Assembly (NCBI GenBank): GCA_031769625.1
Contig: JAUIMM010000579.1
Location: forward strand, 1,364,001-1,428,000
DNA: 64,000 nucleotides
Direction of reading: 5' to 3'
Source of the DNA: Taudactylus pleione
Taxonomy: Eukaryota; Chordata; Amphibia; Anura; Myobatrachidae
Below the pieces are notes generated by a model that saw nothing but the letters and a program-made list of their open reading frames with translations, had not been told where the DNA came from and ran no database searches. The translations under genes and the position numbers were made by a program. This document shows, one piece after another, positions 29,501 through 44,920 of this stretch (within the stretch, counting starts at the first letter, position 1; every line of letters begins with the position of its first letter).

Positions 29501-32500
29501 AGACAGATATGTGACAGATAAGTGTATAGTGTATACCCAGCATTAGTGATAGACAGATATGTGACAGATAAGTGTATAGTGTATGCCCAGCATTAGTGAT
29601 AGACAGATATGTGACAGATAAGTGTATAGTGTATACCCAGCATTAGTGATAGACAGATATGTGACAGATAAGTGTATAGTGTATACCCAGCATTAGTGAT
29701 AGACAGATATGTGACAGATAAGTGTATAGTGTATGCCCAGCATTAGTGATAGACAGAGATGTGACAGATAAGTGTATAGTGTATGCACAGCATTAGTGAT
29801 AGACAGATATGTGACAGATAAGTGTATAGTGTATGCCCAGCATTAGTGATAGACAGATATGTGACAGATAAGTGTATAGTGTATACCCAGCATTAGTGAT
29901 AGACAGATAAGTGACAGATAAGTGTATAGTGTATACCCAGCATTAGTGATAGACAGATATGTGACAGATAAGTGTATAGTGTATGCCCAGCATTAGTGAT
30001 AGACAGATATGTGACAGATAAGTGTATAGTGTATGCCCAGCATTAGTGACAGACAGATATGTGACATATAAGTGTATAGTGTATGCCCAGCATTAGTGAT
30101 AGACAGACAGATATGTGACAGATAAGTGTATAGTGTATGCCCAGTATTAGTGATAGACAGATAAGTGTATAGTGTATGCCCAGCATTAGTGATAGATATG
30201 TGACCGATGTGTATAGTGTATGCCCAGCATTAGTGATAGACAGATATGTGACAGATAAGTGTATAGTGTATACCCAGCATTAGTGATAGACAGATATGTG
30301 ACATATAAGTGTATAGTGTATACCCAGCATTAGTGATAGACAAATATGTGACAGATAAGTGTATAGTGTATGCCCAGCATTAGTGATAGACAGATATGTG
30401 ACAGATAAGTGTATAGTGTATGCCCAGCTTTAGTGATAGATATGTGACCGATGTGTATAGTGTATGCCCAGCATTAGTGATAGACAGATATGTGACAGAT
30501 AAGTGTATAGTGTATGCCCAGCATTAGTAATAGACAGACAGATATGTGACAGATAAGTGTATAGTGTATGCCCAGCATTAGTGATAGACAGATATGTGAC
30601 AGATAAGTGTATAGTGTATGCCCAGCATTAGTGATAGACAGATATGTGACAGATAAGTATATAGTGTATACCCAGCATTAGTGATAGACAGATATGTGAC
30701 AGATAAGTGTATAGTGTATACACAGCATTAGTGATAGACAGATATGTGACAGATAAGTGTATAGTGTATGCCCAGCATTAGTGATAGACAGATATGTTAC
30801 AGATAAGTGTATAGTGTATACCCAGCATTAGTGATAGACAGATATGTGACAGATAAGTGTATAGTGTATACCCAGCATTAGTGATAGGTATGTGACAGAT
30901 AAGTGTATAGTGTATACCCAGCATTAGTGATAGACAGATATGTGACAGATAAGTGTATAGTGTATGACCAGCATTAGTGATAGACAGATATGTGACAGAT
31001 AAGTGTATAGTGTATGCCCAGCATTAGTAATAGACAGACAGATATGTGACAGATAAGTGTATAGTGTAAGCCCAGCATTAGTGATAGACAGATATGTGAT
31101 AGATAAATGTATAGTGTATACCCAGCATTAGTGATAGACAGATATGTGACAGATAAGTGTATAGTGTATACCCAGCATTAGTGATAGACAGATATGTGAT
31201 AGATAAGTGTATAGTGTATGCCCAGCATTAGTGATAGACAGAGATGTGACAGATAAGTGTATAGTGTATGCCCAGCATTAGTGATAGACAGACAGATATG
31301 TGACAGATAAGTGTATAGTGTATACCCAGCATTAGTGATAGACAGATATGTGACAGATAAGTGTATAGTGTATACCCAGCATTAGTGATAGACAGACAGA
31401 TATGTGACAGATAAGTGTATAGTGTATACCCAGCATTAGTGATAGACAGATATGTGACAGATATGTGTATAGTGTATGCCCAGCATTAGTGATAGACAGA
31501 GATGTGACAGATAAGTGTATAGTGTATGCCCAGCATTAGTGATAGACAGACAGATATGTGACAGATAAGTGTATAGTGTATACCCAGCATTAGTGATAGA
31601 CAGATATGTGACAGATAAGTGTATAGTGTATACCCAGCATTAGTGATAGACAGATATGTGACAGATAAGTGTATAGTGTATGCCCAGCATTAGTGATAGA
31701 CAGACAGATATGTGACAGATAAGTGTATAGTGTATGCCCAGTATTAGTGATAGACAGATATGTGACAGATAAGTGTATAGTGTATGCCCAGCATTAGTGA
31801 TAGATATGTGACCGATGTGTATAGTGTATGCCCAGCATTAGTGATAGACAGATATGTGACAGATAAGTGTATAGTGTATACCCAGCATTAGTGATAGACA
31901 GACATGTGATAGATAAGTGTATAGTGTATGCCCAGCATTAGTGATAGACAGATATGTGACAGATAAGTGTATAGTGTATACCCAGCATTAGTGATAGATA
32001 TGTGACCGATGTGTATAGTGTATGCCCAGCATTAGTGATAGACAGATATGTGACAGATAAGTGTATAGTGTATGCCCAGCATTAGTGATAGACAGATATG
32101 TGACAGATAAGTGTATAGTGTATGCCCAGCATTAGTGATAGACAGATATGTGACAGATAAGTGTATAGTGTATGCCCAGCATTAGTGATAGACAGATATG
32201 TGACAGATAAGTGTATAGTGTATGCCCAGCATTAGTGACAGACAGATATGTGACAGATAAGTGTATAGTGTATGCCCAGCATTAGTGATAGACAGATATG
32301 TGACAGATAAGTGTATAGTGTATAACCAGCATTAGTGATAGACAGATATGTGACAGATAAGTGTATAGTGTATGCCCAGCATTAGTTATAGACAGATATG
32401 TGACAGATAAGTGTATAGTGTATGCCCAGCATTAGTAATAGACAGACAGATATGTGACAGATAAGTGTATAGTGTATGCCCAGCATTAGTTATAGACAGA

Positions 32501-33052
32501 TATGTGACAGATAAGTGTATAGTGTATACCCAGCATTAGTTATAGACAGATATGTGACAGATAAGTGTATAGTGTATACCCAGCATTAGTGATAGACAGA
32601 TATGTGACAGATAAGTGTATAGTGTATGCCCAGCATTAGTAATAGACAGACAGATATGTGACAGATAAGTGTATAGTGTATACCCAGCATTAGTGATAGA
32701 CAGATATGTGACAGATAAGTGTATAGTGTATACCCAGCATTAGTGATAGACAGATATGTGACAGATAAGTGTATAGTGTATGCCCAGCATTAGTGATAGA
32801 CAGACAGATATGTGACAGATAAGTGTATAGTGTATACCCAGCATTAGTGATAGACAGATATGTGACAGATAAGTGTATAGTGTATGCCCAGCATTAGTGT
32901 TAGACAGACAGATATGTAACAGATAAGTGTATAGTGTATACCCAGCATTAGTGATAGACAGATATGTGACAGATAAGTGTATAGTGTATATCCAGCATTA
33001 GTGATAGACAGATATGTGATAGATAAGTGTATAGTGTATGCCCAGCATTAGT

Positions 33053-33514
33053 GATAGACAGACAGATATGTGACAGATAAGTGTATAGTGTATGCCCAGC
33101 ATTAGTGACAGACAGATATGTGACAGATAAGTGTATAGTGTATGCCCAGCATTAGTGATAGACAGATATGTGACAGATAAGTGTATAGTGTATGCCCAGC
33201 ATTAGTGATAGACAGACAGATATGTGACAGATAAGTGTATAGTGTATGCCCAGCATTAGTGACAGACAGATATGTGACAGATAAGTGTATAGTGTATGCC
33301 CAGCATTAGTGATAGACAGATATGTGACAGATAAGTGTATAGTGTATGCCCAGCATTAGTGATAGACAGACAGATATGTGACAGATAAGTGTATAGTGTA
33401 TGCCCAGCATTAGTGACAGACAGATATGTGACAGATAAGTGTATAGTGTATGCCCAGCATTAGTGACAGACAGATATGTGACAGATAAGTGTATAGTGTA
33501 TGACCAGCATTAGT
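33053..33514 (+). repeat. 154-bp trimer repeated three times
   Basis: The trimer is one 54-bp unit (GATAGACAGACAG) followed by one GACAGA-type and one GATAGA-type 50-bp unit. It starts at 33053, 33207 and 33361, exactly 154 bp apart. The last trimer ends in a GACAGA-type unit instead. Confidence 0.8.
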
Positions 33515-34889
33515 GATAGACAGATATGTGACAGATAAGTGTATAGTGTATGCCCAGCATTAGTAATAGACAGACAGATATGTGACAGATAAGTGTATAG
33601 TGTATACCCAGCATTAGTGATAGACAGATATGTGACAGATAAGTGTATAGTGTATACCCAGCATTAGTGATAGACAGACAGATGTGACAGATAAGTGTAT
33701 AGTGTATACCCAGCATTAGTGATAGACAGATATGTGACATATAAGTGTATAGTGTATACCCAGCATTAGTGATAGACAGATATGTGACAGATATGTGTAT
33801 AGTGTATACACAGCATTAGTGATAGACAGATATGTGACAGATAAGTGTATAGTGTATGCCCAGCATTAGTGATAGACAGATATGTGACAGATAAGTGTAT
33901 AGTGTATACCCAGCATTAGTGATAGACAGATATGTGATAGATAAGTGTATAGTGTATGCCCAGCATTAGTGATAGACAGATATGTGACAGATATGTGTAT
34001 AGTGTATGCCCAGCATTAGTGATAGACAGAGATGTGACAGATAAGTGTATAGTGTATGCACAGCATTAGTGATAGACAGACAGATATGTGACAGATAAGT
34101 GTATAGTGTATACCCAGCATTAGTGATAGACAGATATGTGACAGATAAGTGTATAGTGTATACCCAGCATTAGTGATAGACAGATATGTGACAGATAAGT
34201 GTATAGTGTATGCCCAGCATTAGTGATAGACAGATAGATATGTGACCGATGTGTATAGTGTATGCCCAGCATTAGTGATAGACAGATATGTGACAGATAA
34301 GTGTATAGTGTATGCCCAGCATTAGTGACAGACAGATATGTGACAGATAAGTGTATAGTGTATGCCCAGCATTAGTGACAGACAGATATGTGACAGATAA
34401 GTGTATAGTGTATGCCCAGCATTAGTGATAGACAGATATGTGACAGATAAGTGTATAGTGTATAACCAGCATTAGTGATAGACAGATATGTGACAGATAA
34501 GTGTATAGTGTATGCCCAGCATTAGTAATAGACAGACAGATATGTGACAGATAAGTGTATAGTGTATACCCAGCATTAGTGATAGACAGATATGTGACAG
34601 ATAAGTGTATAGTGTATACCCAGCATTAGTGATAGACAGATATGTGACAGATAAGTGTATAGTGTATGCCCAGCATTAGTGATAGACAGACAGATATGTG
34701 ACAGATAAGTGTATAGTGTATACCCAGCATTAGTGATAGACAGATATGTGACAGATAAGTGTATAGTGTATGCCCAGCATTAGTGATAGACAGATATGTG
34801 ACAGATAAGTGTATAGTGTATGCCCAGCATTAGTGATAGACAGATATGTAACAGATAAGTGTATAGTGTATACCCAGCATTAGTGATAG

Positions 34890-35810
34890 ACAGATATGTG
34901 ACAGATAAGTATATAGTGTATACCCAGCATTAGTGATAGACAGATATGTGACAGATAAGTGTATAGTGTATATCCAGCATTAGTGATAGACACATATATG
35001 ACAGATAAGTGTATAGTGTATGCCCAGCATTAGTGATAGACAGACAGATATGTGACAGATAAGTGTATAGTGTATGCCCAGCATTAGTGACAGACAGATA
35101 TGTGACAGATAAGTGTATAGTGTATACCCAGCATTAGTGATAGACAGATATGTGACAGATAAGTGTATAGTGTATGCCCAGCATTAGTGACAGACAGATA
35201 TGTGACAGATAAGTGTATAGTGTATGCCCAGCATTAGTGATAGACAGATATGTGACAGATAAGTGTATAGTGTATGCCCAGCATTAGTGACAGACAGATA
35301 TGTGACAGATAAGTGTATAGTGTATGCCCAGCATTAGTGATAGACAGATATGTGACAGATAAGTGTATAGTGTATGCCCAGCATTAGTGACAGACAGATA
35401 TGTGACAGATAAGTGTATAGTGTATGCCCAGCATTAGTGATAGACAGATATGTGACAGATAAGTATATAGTGTATACCCAGCATTAGTGATAGACAGATA
35501 TGTGACAGATAAGTGTATAGTGTATATCCAGCATTAGTGATAGACAGACAGATATGTGACAGATAAGTGTATAGTGTATGCCCAGCATTAGTGACAGACA
35601 GATATGTGACAGATAAGTGTATAGTGTATGCCCAGCATTAGTGATAGACAGATTTGTGACAGATAAGTGTATAGTGTATGCCCAGCATTAGTGATAGACA
35701 GATATGTGACAGATAAGTATATAGTGTATACCCAGCATTAGTGATAGACAGATATGTGACAGATAAGTGTATAGTGTATATCCAGCATTAGTGATAGACA
35801 CATATATGAC
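34890..35810 (+). repeat. Satellite duplication of about 808 bp marked by CACATATATG
   Basis: The series AAGTATATAG, TATATCCAGC and GACACATATATGAC occurs near 34910-35000 and again near 35715-35810, 808 bp apart at the last marker. Between them lie alternating GACAGA and GATAGA units with a 100-bp period (about 35160-35430). Confidence 0.65.
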
Positions 35811-38800
35811 AGATAAGTGTATAGTGTATGCCCAGCATTAGTGACAGACAGATATGTGACAGATAAGTGTATAGTGTATGCCCAGCATTAGTGACAGACA
35901 GATATGTGACAGATAAGTGTATAGTGTATGCCCAGCATTAGTGATAGACAGATATGTGACAGATAAGTGTATAGTGTATGCCCAGCATTAGTGACAGACA
36001 GATATGTGACAGATAAGTGTATAGTGTATGCCCAGCATTAGTGATAGACAGATATGTGACAGATAAGTGTATAGTGTATGCCCAGCATAAGTGATAGACA
36101 GATATGTGACAGATAAGTGTATAGTGTATACCCAGCATTAGTGATAGACAGATATGTGATAGATAAGTGTATAGTGTATGCCCAGCATTAGTGACAGACA
36201 GATATGTGACAGATAAGTGTATAGTGTATGCCCAGCATTAGTGATAGACAGATATGTGACAGATAAGTGTATAGTGTATGCCCAGCATTAGTGATAGACA
36301 GATATGTGATAGATAAGTGTATAGTGTATACCCAGCATTAGTGATAGACAGATATGTGACAGATAAGTGTATAGTGTATACCCAGCATTAGTGATAGACA
36401 GATATGTGACAGATAAGTGTATAGTGTATACCCAGCATTAGTGATAGACAGATATGTGACAGATAAGTGTATAGTGTATACCCAGCATTAGTGATAGACA
36501 GATATGTGACAGATAAGTGTATAGTGTATGCCCAGCATTAGTGATAGACAGATATGTGATAGATAAGTGTATAGTGTATGCCCAGCATTAGTGATAGACA
36601 GATATGTGACAGATAAGTGTATAGTGTATACCCAGCATTTGTGATAGACAGATATGTGACAGATAAGTGTATAGTGTATACCCAGCATTAGTGATAGACA
36701 GACAGATATGTGACAGATAAGTGTATAGTGTATACCCACCATTAGTGATAGACAGATATGTGACAGATAAGTGTATAGTGTATGCCCAGCATTAGTAATA
36801 GACAGACAGATATGTGACAGATAAGTGTATAGTGTATATCCAGCATTAGTGATAGACAGATATGTAACAGATAAGTGTATAGTGTATACCCAGCATTAGT
36901 GATAGACAGATATGTGACAGATAAGTGTATAGTGTATGCCCAGCATTAGTAATAGACAGACAGATCTGTGACAGATAAGTGTATAGTGTATACCCAGCAT
37001 TAGTGATAGACAGATATGTGACAGATAAGTGTATAGTGTATGCCCAGCATTAGTGATAGACAGATATGTGACAGATAAGTATATAGTGTATACCCACCAT
37101 TAGTGATAGACAGATATGTGACAGATAAGTGTATAGTGTATGCCCAGCATTAGTGATAGACAGATATGTGACAGATAAGTGTATAGTGTATGCCCAGCAT
37201 TAGTGATAGATATGTGACCGATGTGTATAGTGTATACCCAGCATTAGTGATAGACAGATATGTGACAGATAAGTGTATAGTGTATGCCCAGCATTAGTGA
37301 CAGACAGATATGTGACAGATATGTGTATAGTGTATACCCAGCATTAGTGATAGACAGATATGTGACAGATAAGTGTATAGTGTATGCCCAGCATTAGTGA
37401 TAGACAGATATGTGACAGATAAGTGTATAGTGTATGCCCAGCATTAGTGATAGACAGATATGTGACAGATAAGTGTATAGTGTATGCCCAGCATTAGTGA
37501 TAGACAGATAAGTGACAGATAAGTGTATAGTGTATGCCCAGCATTAGTGATAGACACATATGTGACAGATAAGTGTATAGTGTATGCCCAGCATTAGTGA
37601 TAGACAGATATGTGACAGATAAGTGTATAGTGTATGCCCAGCATTAGTGATAGACAGATATGTGACAGATAAGTGTATAGTGTATGCCCAGCATTAGTGA
37701 CAGACAGATATGTGACAGATAAGTGTATAGTGTATGCCCAGCATTAGTGATAGACAGACAGATATGTGACAGATAAGTGTATAGTGTATGCCCAGTATTA
37801 GTGATAGACAGATATGTGACAGATAAGTGTATAGTGTATGCCCAGCATTAGTGATAGACAGACAGATATGTAACAGATAAGTGTATAGTGTATGCCCAGC
37901 ATTAGTGATAGATATGTGACCGATGTGTATAGTGTATGCCCAGCATTAGTGATAGACAGATATGTGACAGATAAGTGTATAGTGTATGCCCAGCATTAGT
38001 GATAGACAGATATGTGACAGATAAGTGTATAGTGTATGACCAGCATTAGTGATAGACAGATATGTGACAGATAAGTGTATAGTGTATACCCAGCATAAGT
38101 GATAGACAGATATGTGACAGATAAGTGTATAGTGTATGCCCAGTATTAGTGATAGACAGATATGTGACAGATAAGTGTATAGTGTATGCCCAGTATTAGT
38201 GATAGACAGATATGTGACAGATAAGTGTATAGTGTATGCCCAGCATTAGTGATAGACAGACAGATATGTGACAGATAAGTGTATAGTGTATGCCCAGCAT
38301 TAGTGATAGATATGTGACAGATAAGTGTATAGTGTATACCCAGCATTAGTGATAGACAGACAGATATGTGACAGATAAGTGTATAGTGTATGCCCAGCAT
38401 TAGTGATAGACAGATATGTGACAGATAAGTGTATAGTGTATGCCCAGCATTAGTGACAGACAGATATGTGACAGATAAGTGTATAGTGTATGCCCAGCAT
38501 TAGTGATAGACAGATGTGACAGATAAGTGTATAGTGTATGCCCAGCATTAGTGATAGACAGATATGTGACAGATAAGTGTATAGTGTATGCCCAGCATTA
38601 GTGATAGACAGATATGTGACAGATAAGTGTATAGTGTATACCCAGCATTAGTGATAGACAGATATGTGACAGATAAGTGTATAGTGTATATCCAGCATTA
38701 GTGATAGACAGATATGTGATAGATAAGTGTATAGTGTATACCCAGCATAAGTGATAGACAGATATGTGACAGATAAGTGTATAGTGTATGCCCAGTATTA

Positions 38801-41800
38801 GTGATAGACAGATATGTGACAGATAAGTGTATAGTGTATGCCCAGCATTAGTGATAGACAGATATGTGACAGATAAGTGTATAGTGTATACCCAGCATTA
38901 GTGATAGACAGATATGTGACAGATAAGTGTATAGTGTATGCCCAGCATTAGTGATAGACAGATATGTGACAGATAAGTGTATAGTGTATACCCAGCATTA
39001 GTGATAGACAGATATGTGACAGATAAGTGTATAGTGTATGCCCAGCATTAGTGATAGATATGTGACCGATGTGTATAGTGTATGCCCAGCATTAGTGATA
39101 GACAGATATGTGACAGATAAGTGTATAGTGTATACCCAGCATTAGTGATAGACAGATATGTGACCGATGTGTATAGTGTATGCCCAGCATTAGTGATAGA
39201 CAGATATGTGACAGATAAGTGTATAGTGTATGACCAGCATTAGTGATAGACAGATATGTGACAGATAAGTGTATAGTGTATACCCAGCATTAGTGATAGA
39301 CAGACAGATATGTGACAGATAAGTGTATAGTGTATGCCCAGCATTAGTGATAGACAGATATGTGACATATAAGTGTATAGTGTATACCCAGCATTAGTGA
39401 TAGACAGATATGTGACAGATAAGTGTATAGTGTATGCCCAGCATTAGTGATAGACAGATATGTGACAGATAAGTGGATAGTGTATGCCCAGCATTAGTGA
39501 TAGACAGACAGATGTGACAGATAAGTGTATAGTGTATACCCAGCATTAGTGACAGACAGATATGTGACAGATAAGTGTATAGTGTAGGCCCAGCATTAGT
39601 GATAGACAGACAGATGTGACAGATAAGTGTATAGTGTATGTCCAGCATTAGTGATAGACAGATATGTGACAGATAAGTGTATAGTGTATGCCCAGCATTA
39701 GTGATACACAGACAGATATGTGACAGATAAGTGTATAGTGTATACCCAGCATTAGTGATAGACAGAGATGTGACAGATAAGTGTATAGTGTATACCCAGC
39801 ATTAGTGACAGACAGACAGATATGTGACAGATAAGTGTATAGTGTATGCCCAGCATTAGTGATAGACAGATATGTGACATATAAGTGTATAGTGTATACC
39901 CAGCATTAGTGATAGACAGAGATGTGACAGATAAGTGTATAGTGTATGCCCAGCATTAGTGATAGACAGAGATGTGACAGATAAGTGTATAGTGTATGCC
40001 CAGCATTAGTGATAGACAGATATGTAACAGATAAGTGTATAGTGTATGCCCAGCACTAGTGATAGACAGATATGTAACAGATAATTGTATAGTGTATACC
40101 CAGCATTAGTGATAGACAGATATGTGACAGATAAGTGTATAGTGTATACCCAGCATTAGTGATAGACAGATAGATATGTGACAGATAAGTGTATAGTGTA
40201 TACCCAGCATTAGTGATAGACAGATATGTGACAGATAAGTGTATAGTGTATACCCTGCATTAGTGATAGACAGATATGTGACAGATAAGTGTATAGTGTA
40301 TGCCCAGCATTAGTGATAGACAGATATGTGACAGATAAGTGTATAGTGTATGCCCAGCATTAGTGATAGACAGATATGTGACAGATAAGTGTATAGTGTA
40401 TACCCAGCAATAGTGATAGACAGACAGATATGTGATAGATATGTGACAGATAAGTGTATAGTGTATACCCAGCATTAGTGATAGACAGAGATGTGACAGA
40501 TAAGTGTATAGTGTATGCCCAGCATTAGTGACAGACAGAGATGTGACAGATAAGTGTATAGTGTATGCCCAGCATTAGTGATAGACAGAGATGTGACAGA
40601 TAAGTGTATAGTGTATGCCCAGCATTAGTGATAGACAGATATGTGATAGATAAGTGTATAGTGTATACCCAGCATTAGTGATAGACAGATATGTGACAGA
40701 TAAGTGTATAGTGTAGGCCCAGCATTAGTGATAGACAGAGAAGTGACAGATAAGTGTAGAGTGTATGCCCAGCATTAGTGATAGACAGATATGTGATAGA
40801 TAAGTGTATAGTGTATACCCAGCATTAGTGATAGACAGATATGTGACAGATAAGTGTATAGTGTATACCCAGCATTAGTGATAGACAGATATGTGACAGA
40901 TAAGTGTATAGTGTATACGCAGCATTAGTGATAGACAGATATGTGACAGATAAGTGTATAGTGTATACGCAGCATTAGTGATAGACAGATATGTGACAGA
41001 TAAGTGTATAGTGTATACCCAGCATTAGTGACAGACAGATATGTGACAGATAAGTGTATAGTGTATGCCCAGCATTAGTGATAGACAGATATGTGACAGA
41101 TAAGTGTATAGTGTATACCCAGCATTAGTGATAGACAGATGTGACAGATAAGTGTATAGTGTATGCCCAGCATTAGTGACAGACAGATATGTGACAGATA
41201 AGTGTATAGTGTATGCCCAGCATTAGTGATAGACAGATATGTGACAGATAAGTGTATAGTGTATGCCCAGCATTAGTGATAGACAGATATGTGACAGATA
41301 AGTGTATAGTGTATGCCCAGCATTAGTGATAGACAGATATGTGACAGATAAGTGTATAGTGTATACCCAGCATTAGTGATAGACAGATATGTGACAGATA
41401 AGTGTATAGTGTATGCCCAGCATTAGTGATAGACAGATATGTGGCAGATAAGTGTATAGTGTATGCCCAGCAATAGTGATAGACAGATATGTGACAGATA
41501 AGTGTATAGTGTATGCCCAGCATTAGTGACAGACAGATATGTGACAGATAAGTGTATAGTGTATGCCCAGCATTAGTGATAGACAGATATGTGACAGATA
41601 AGTGTATAGTGTATGCCCACCATTAGTGATAGACAGATATGTGACAGATAAGTGTATAGTGTATACCCAGCATTAGTGATAGACAGATATGTGACAGATA
41701 AGTGTATAGTGTATGCCCAGCATTAGTGATAGACAGATATGTGACAGATAAGTGTATAGTGTATACCCAGCATTAGTGATATACAGACAGATATGTGACA

Positions 41801-41876
41801 GATAAGTTTATAGTGTATGCCCAGCATTAGTGATAGACAGATATGTGACAGATAAGTGTATAGTGTATGCCCAGCA

Positions 41877-42177
41877 TTAGTGATAGACAGATATGTGACA
41901 GATAAGTGTATAGTGTATACCCAGCATTAGTGATAGACAGATATGTGACAGATAAGTGTATAGTGTATGCCTAGCATTAGTGATAGACAGATATGTGACA
42001 GATAAGTGTATAGTGTATGCCCAGCATTTGTGATAGACAGATATGTGACAGATAAGTGTACAGTGTATGCCCAGCATTAGTGATAGACAGATATGTGACA
42101 GATAAGTGTATAGTGTATGCCCAGCATTTGTGATAGACAGATATGTGACAGATAAGTGTACAGTGTATGCCCAGCAT
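41877..42177 (+). repeat. 100-bp dimer, tandem copies
   Basis: The pair of units with CAGCATTTGTG and AAGTGTACAGTG is repeated at an exact 100-bp offset (near 42025-42075 and 42125-42175). Confidence 0.75.
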
Positions 42178-42987
42178 TAGTGATAGACAGATATGTGACA
42201 GATAAGTGTATAGTGTATACCCAGCATTAGTGATAGACAGATATGTGACAGATAAGTGTATAGTGTATGCCCAGCATTAATGAAATGACAGATATGTGAC
42301 AGATAAGTGTATAGTGTATGCCCAGCATTTGTGATAGACAGATATGTGACAGATAAGTGTATAGTGTATGCCCAGCATTAGTGATAGACAGACAGATATG
42401 TGACAGATAAGTGTATAGTGTATACCCAGCATTAGTGATAGACAGATATGTGACAGATAAGTGTATAGTGTATGCCCAGCATAAGTGATAGACAGATATG
42501 TGACCGATAAGTGTATAGTGTATACCCAGCATTAGTGATAGACTGATATGTGACAGATAAGTGTATAGTGTATGCCCAGCATTAGTGATAGACTGATATG
42601 TGACAGATAAGTGTATAGTGTATACCCAGCATTAGTGATAGACAGATATGTGACAGATAAGTGTATAGTGTATGCCCAGCATTAGTGATAGACAGATATA
42701 TGACAGATAAGTGTATAGTGTATGCCCAGCATTAGTGATAGACAGATATGTGACAGATAAGTGTATAGTGTATGCCCAGCATTAGTGATAGACAGAAATG
42801 TGACAGATAAGTGTATAGTGTATACCCAGCATTAGTGATAGACAGATATGTGACATATAAGTGTATAGTGTATACCCAGCATTAGTGATAGACAGATATG
42901 TGACATATAAGTGTATAGTGTATACCCAGCATTAGTGATAGACAGATATGTGACAGATAAGTGTATAGTGTATGCCCAGCATTAGTG

Positions 42988-43064
42988 ATAGACAGTCAGA
43001 TATGTGATAGATAAGTGTATAGTGTATGCCCAGCATTAGTGATAGACTGATATGTGACAGATAA
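42988..43064 (+). other. Related uninterrupted satellite site resembling the transposon target
   Basis: The unit TAGTGATAGACAGTCAG followed by ATATGTGATAGATAAGTG matches the left flank of the transposon up to the junction and then runs on into GTGTATAG, as the right flank does. The three units before it also match the transposon's left flank (the GACAGAAATG and GACATATAAG series), with one extra unit. The equivalent insertion point is at 43014/43015. Confidence 0.7.
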
Positions 43065-44620
43065 GTGTATAGTGTATGCCCAGCATTAGTGATAGACAGA
43101 AATGTGACAGATAAGTGTATAGTGTATACCCAGCATTAGTGATAGACAGATATGTGACATATAAGTGTATAGTGTATGCCCAGCATTAGTGATAGACAGA
43201 TATGTGACAGATAAGTGTATAGTGTATGCCCAGCATTAGTGACAGACAGATATGTGACAGATAAGTGTATAGTGTATGCCCAGCATTAGTGATAGACAGA
43301 TATGTGACACATAAGTGTATAGTGTATACCCAGCATTAGTGATAGACAGATATGTGACATATAAGTGTATAGTGTATGCCCAGCATTAGTGATAGACAGT
43401 CAGATATGTGATAGATAAGTGTATAGTGTATGCCCAGCATTAGTGATAGACAGATATGTGACAGATAAGTGTATAGTGTATGCCCAGCATTAGTGACAGA
43501 CAGATATGTGACAGATAAGTGTATAGTGTATACCCAGCATTAGTGATAGACAGATATGTGACAGATAAGTGTATAGTGTATGCCCAGCATTAGTGATAGA
43601 CAGTCAGATATGTGATAGATAAGTGTATAGTGTATACCCAGCATTAGTGATAGACAGATATGTGACAGATAAGTGTATAGTGTATGCCCAGCATTAGTGA
43701 TAGACAGATATGTGACAGATAAGTGTATAGTGTATGCCCAGCATTAGTCATAGACAGATATGTGACAGATAAGTGTATAGTGTATGCCCAGCATTAGTGA
43801 TAGACAGATATGTGACAGATAAGTGTATAGTGTATGCCCAGCATTAGTGACAGACAGATATGTGACAGATAAGTGTATAGTGTATGCCCAGCATTAGTGA
43901 TAGACAGATATGTGACACATAAGTGTATAGTGTATACCCAGCATTAGTGATAGACAGATATGTGACATATAAGTGTATAGTGTATGCCCAGCATTAGTGA
44001 TAGACAGTCAGATATGTGATAGATAAGTGTATAGTGTATGCCCAGCATTAGTGATAGACAGATATGTGACAGATAAGTGTATAGTGTATACCCAGCATTA
44101 GTGATAGACAGATATGTGACAGATAAGTGTATAGTGTATGCCCAGCATTAGTGATAGACAGATATGTGACAGATAAGTGTATAGTGTATGCCCAGCATTA
44201 GTGACAGACAGATATGTGACAGATAAGTGTATAGTGTATACCCAGCATTAGTGATAGACAGTCAGATATGTGATAGATAAGTGTATAGTGTATGCCCAGC
44301 ATTAGTGATAGACAGATATGTGACAGATAAGTGTATAGTGTATACCCAGCATTAGTGATAGACAGATATGTGACAGATAAGTGTATAGTGTATGCCCAGC
44401 ATTAGTGATAGACAGATATGTGACAGATAAGTGTATAGTGTATGCCCAGCATTAGTGACAGACAGATATGTGACAGATAAGTGTATAGTGTATGCCCAGC
44501 ATTAGTGATAGACAGACAGATATGTGACAGATAAGTGTATAGTGTATGCCCAGCATTAGTGATAGACAGACAGATGTGACAGATAAGTGTATAGTGTATA
44601 CCCAGCATTAGTGATAGACA

Positions 44621-44920
44621 GATATGTGACAGATAAGTGTATAGTGTATGCCGAGCATTAGTGATAGTCAGATATGTGATAGATAAGTGTATAGTGTATA
44701 CCCAGCATTAGTGATAGACAGATATGTGACAGATGAGTGTATAGTGTATGCCCAGCATTAGTGATAGACAGATATGTGACAGATAAGTGTATAGTGTATG
44801 CCGAGCATTAGTGATAGTCAGATATGTGATAGATAAGTGTATAGTGTATACCCAGCATTAGTGATAGACAGATATGTGACAGATGAGTGTATAGTGTATG
44901 CCCAGCATTAGGGATAGACA
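44621..44920 (+). repeat. 150-bp trimer, two copies
   Basis: The rare series GCCGAGCATTAG, GATAGTCAGATATG, GTGATAGATAAG, CAGATGAGTG occurs twice, 150 bp apart (CCGAGC at 44651 and 44801). Confidence 0.85.
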
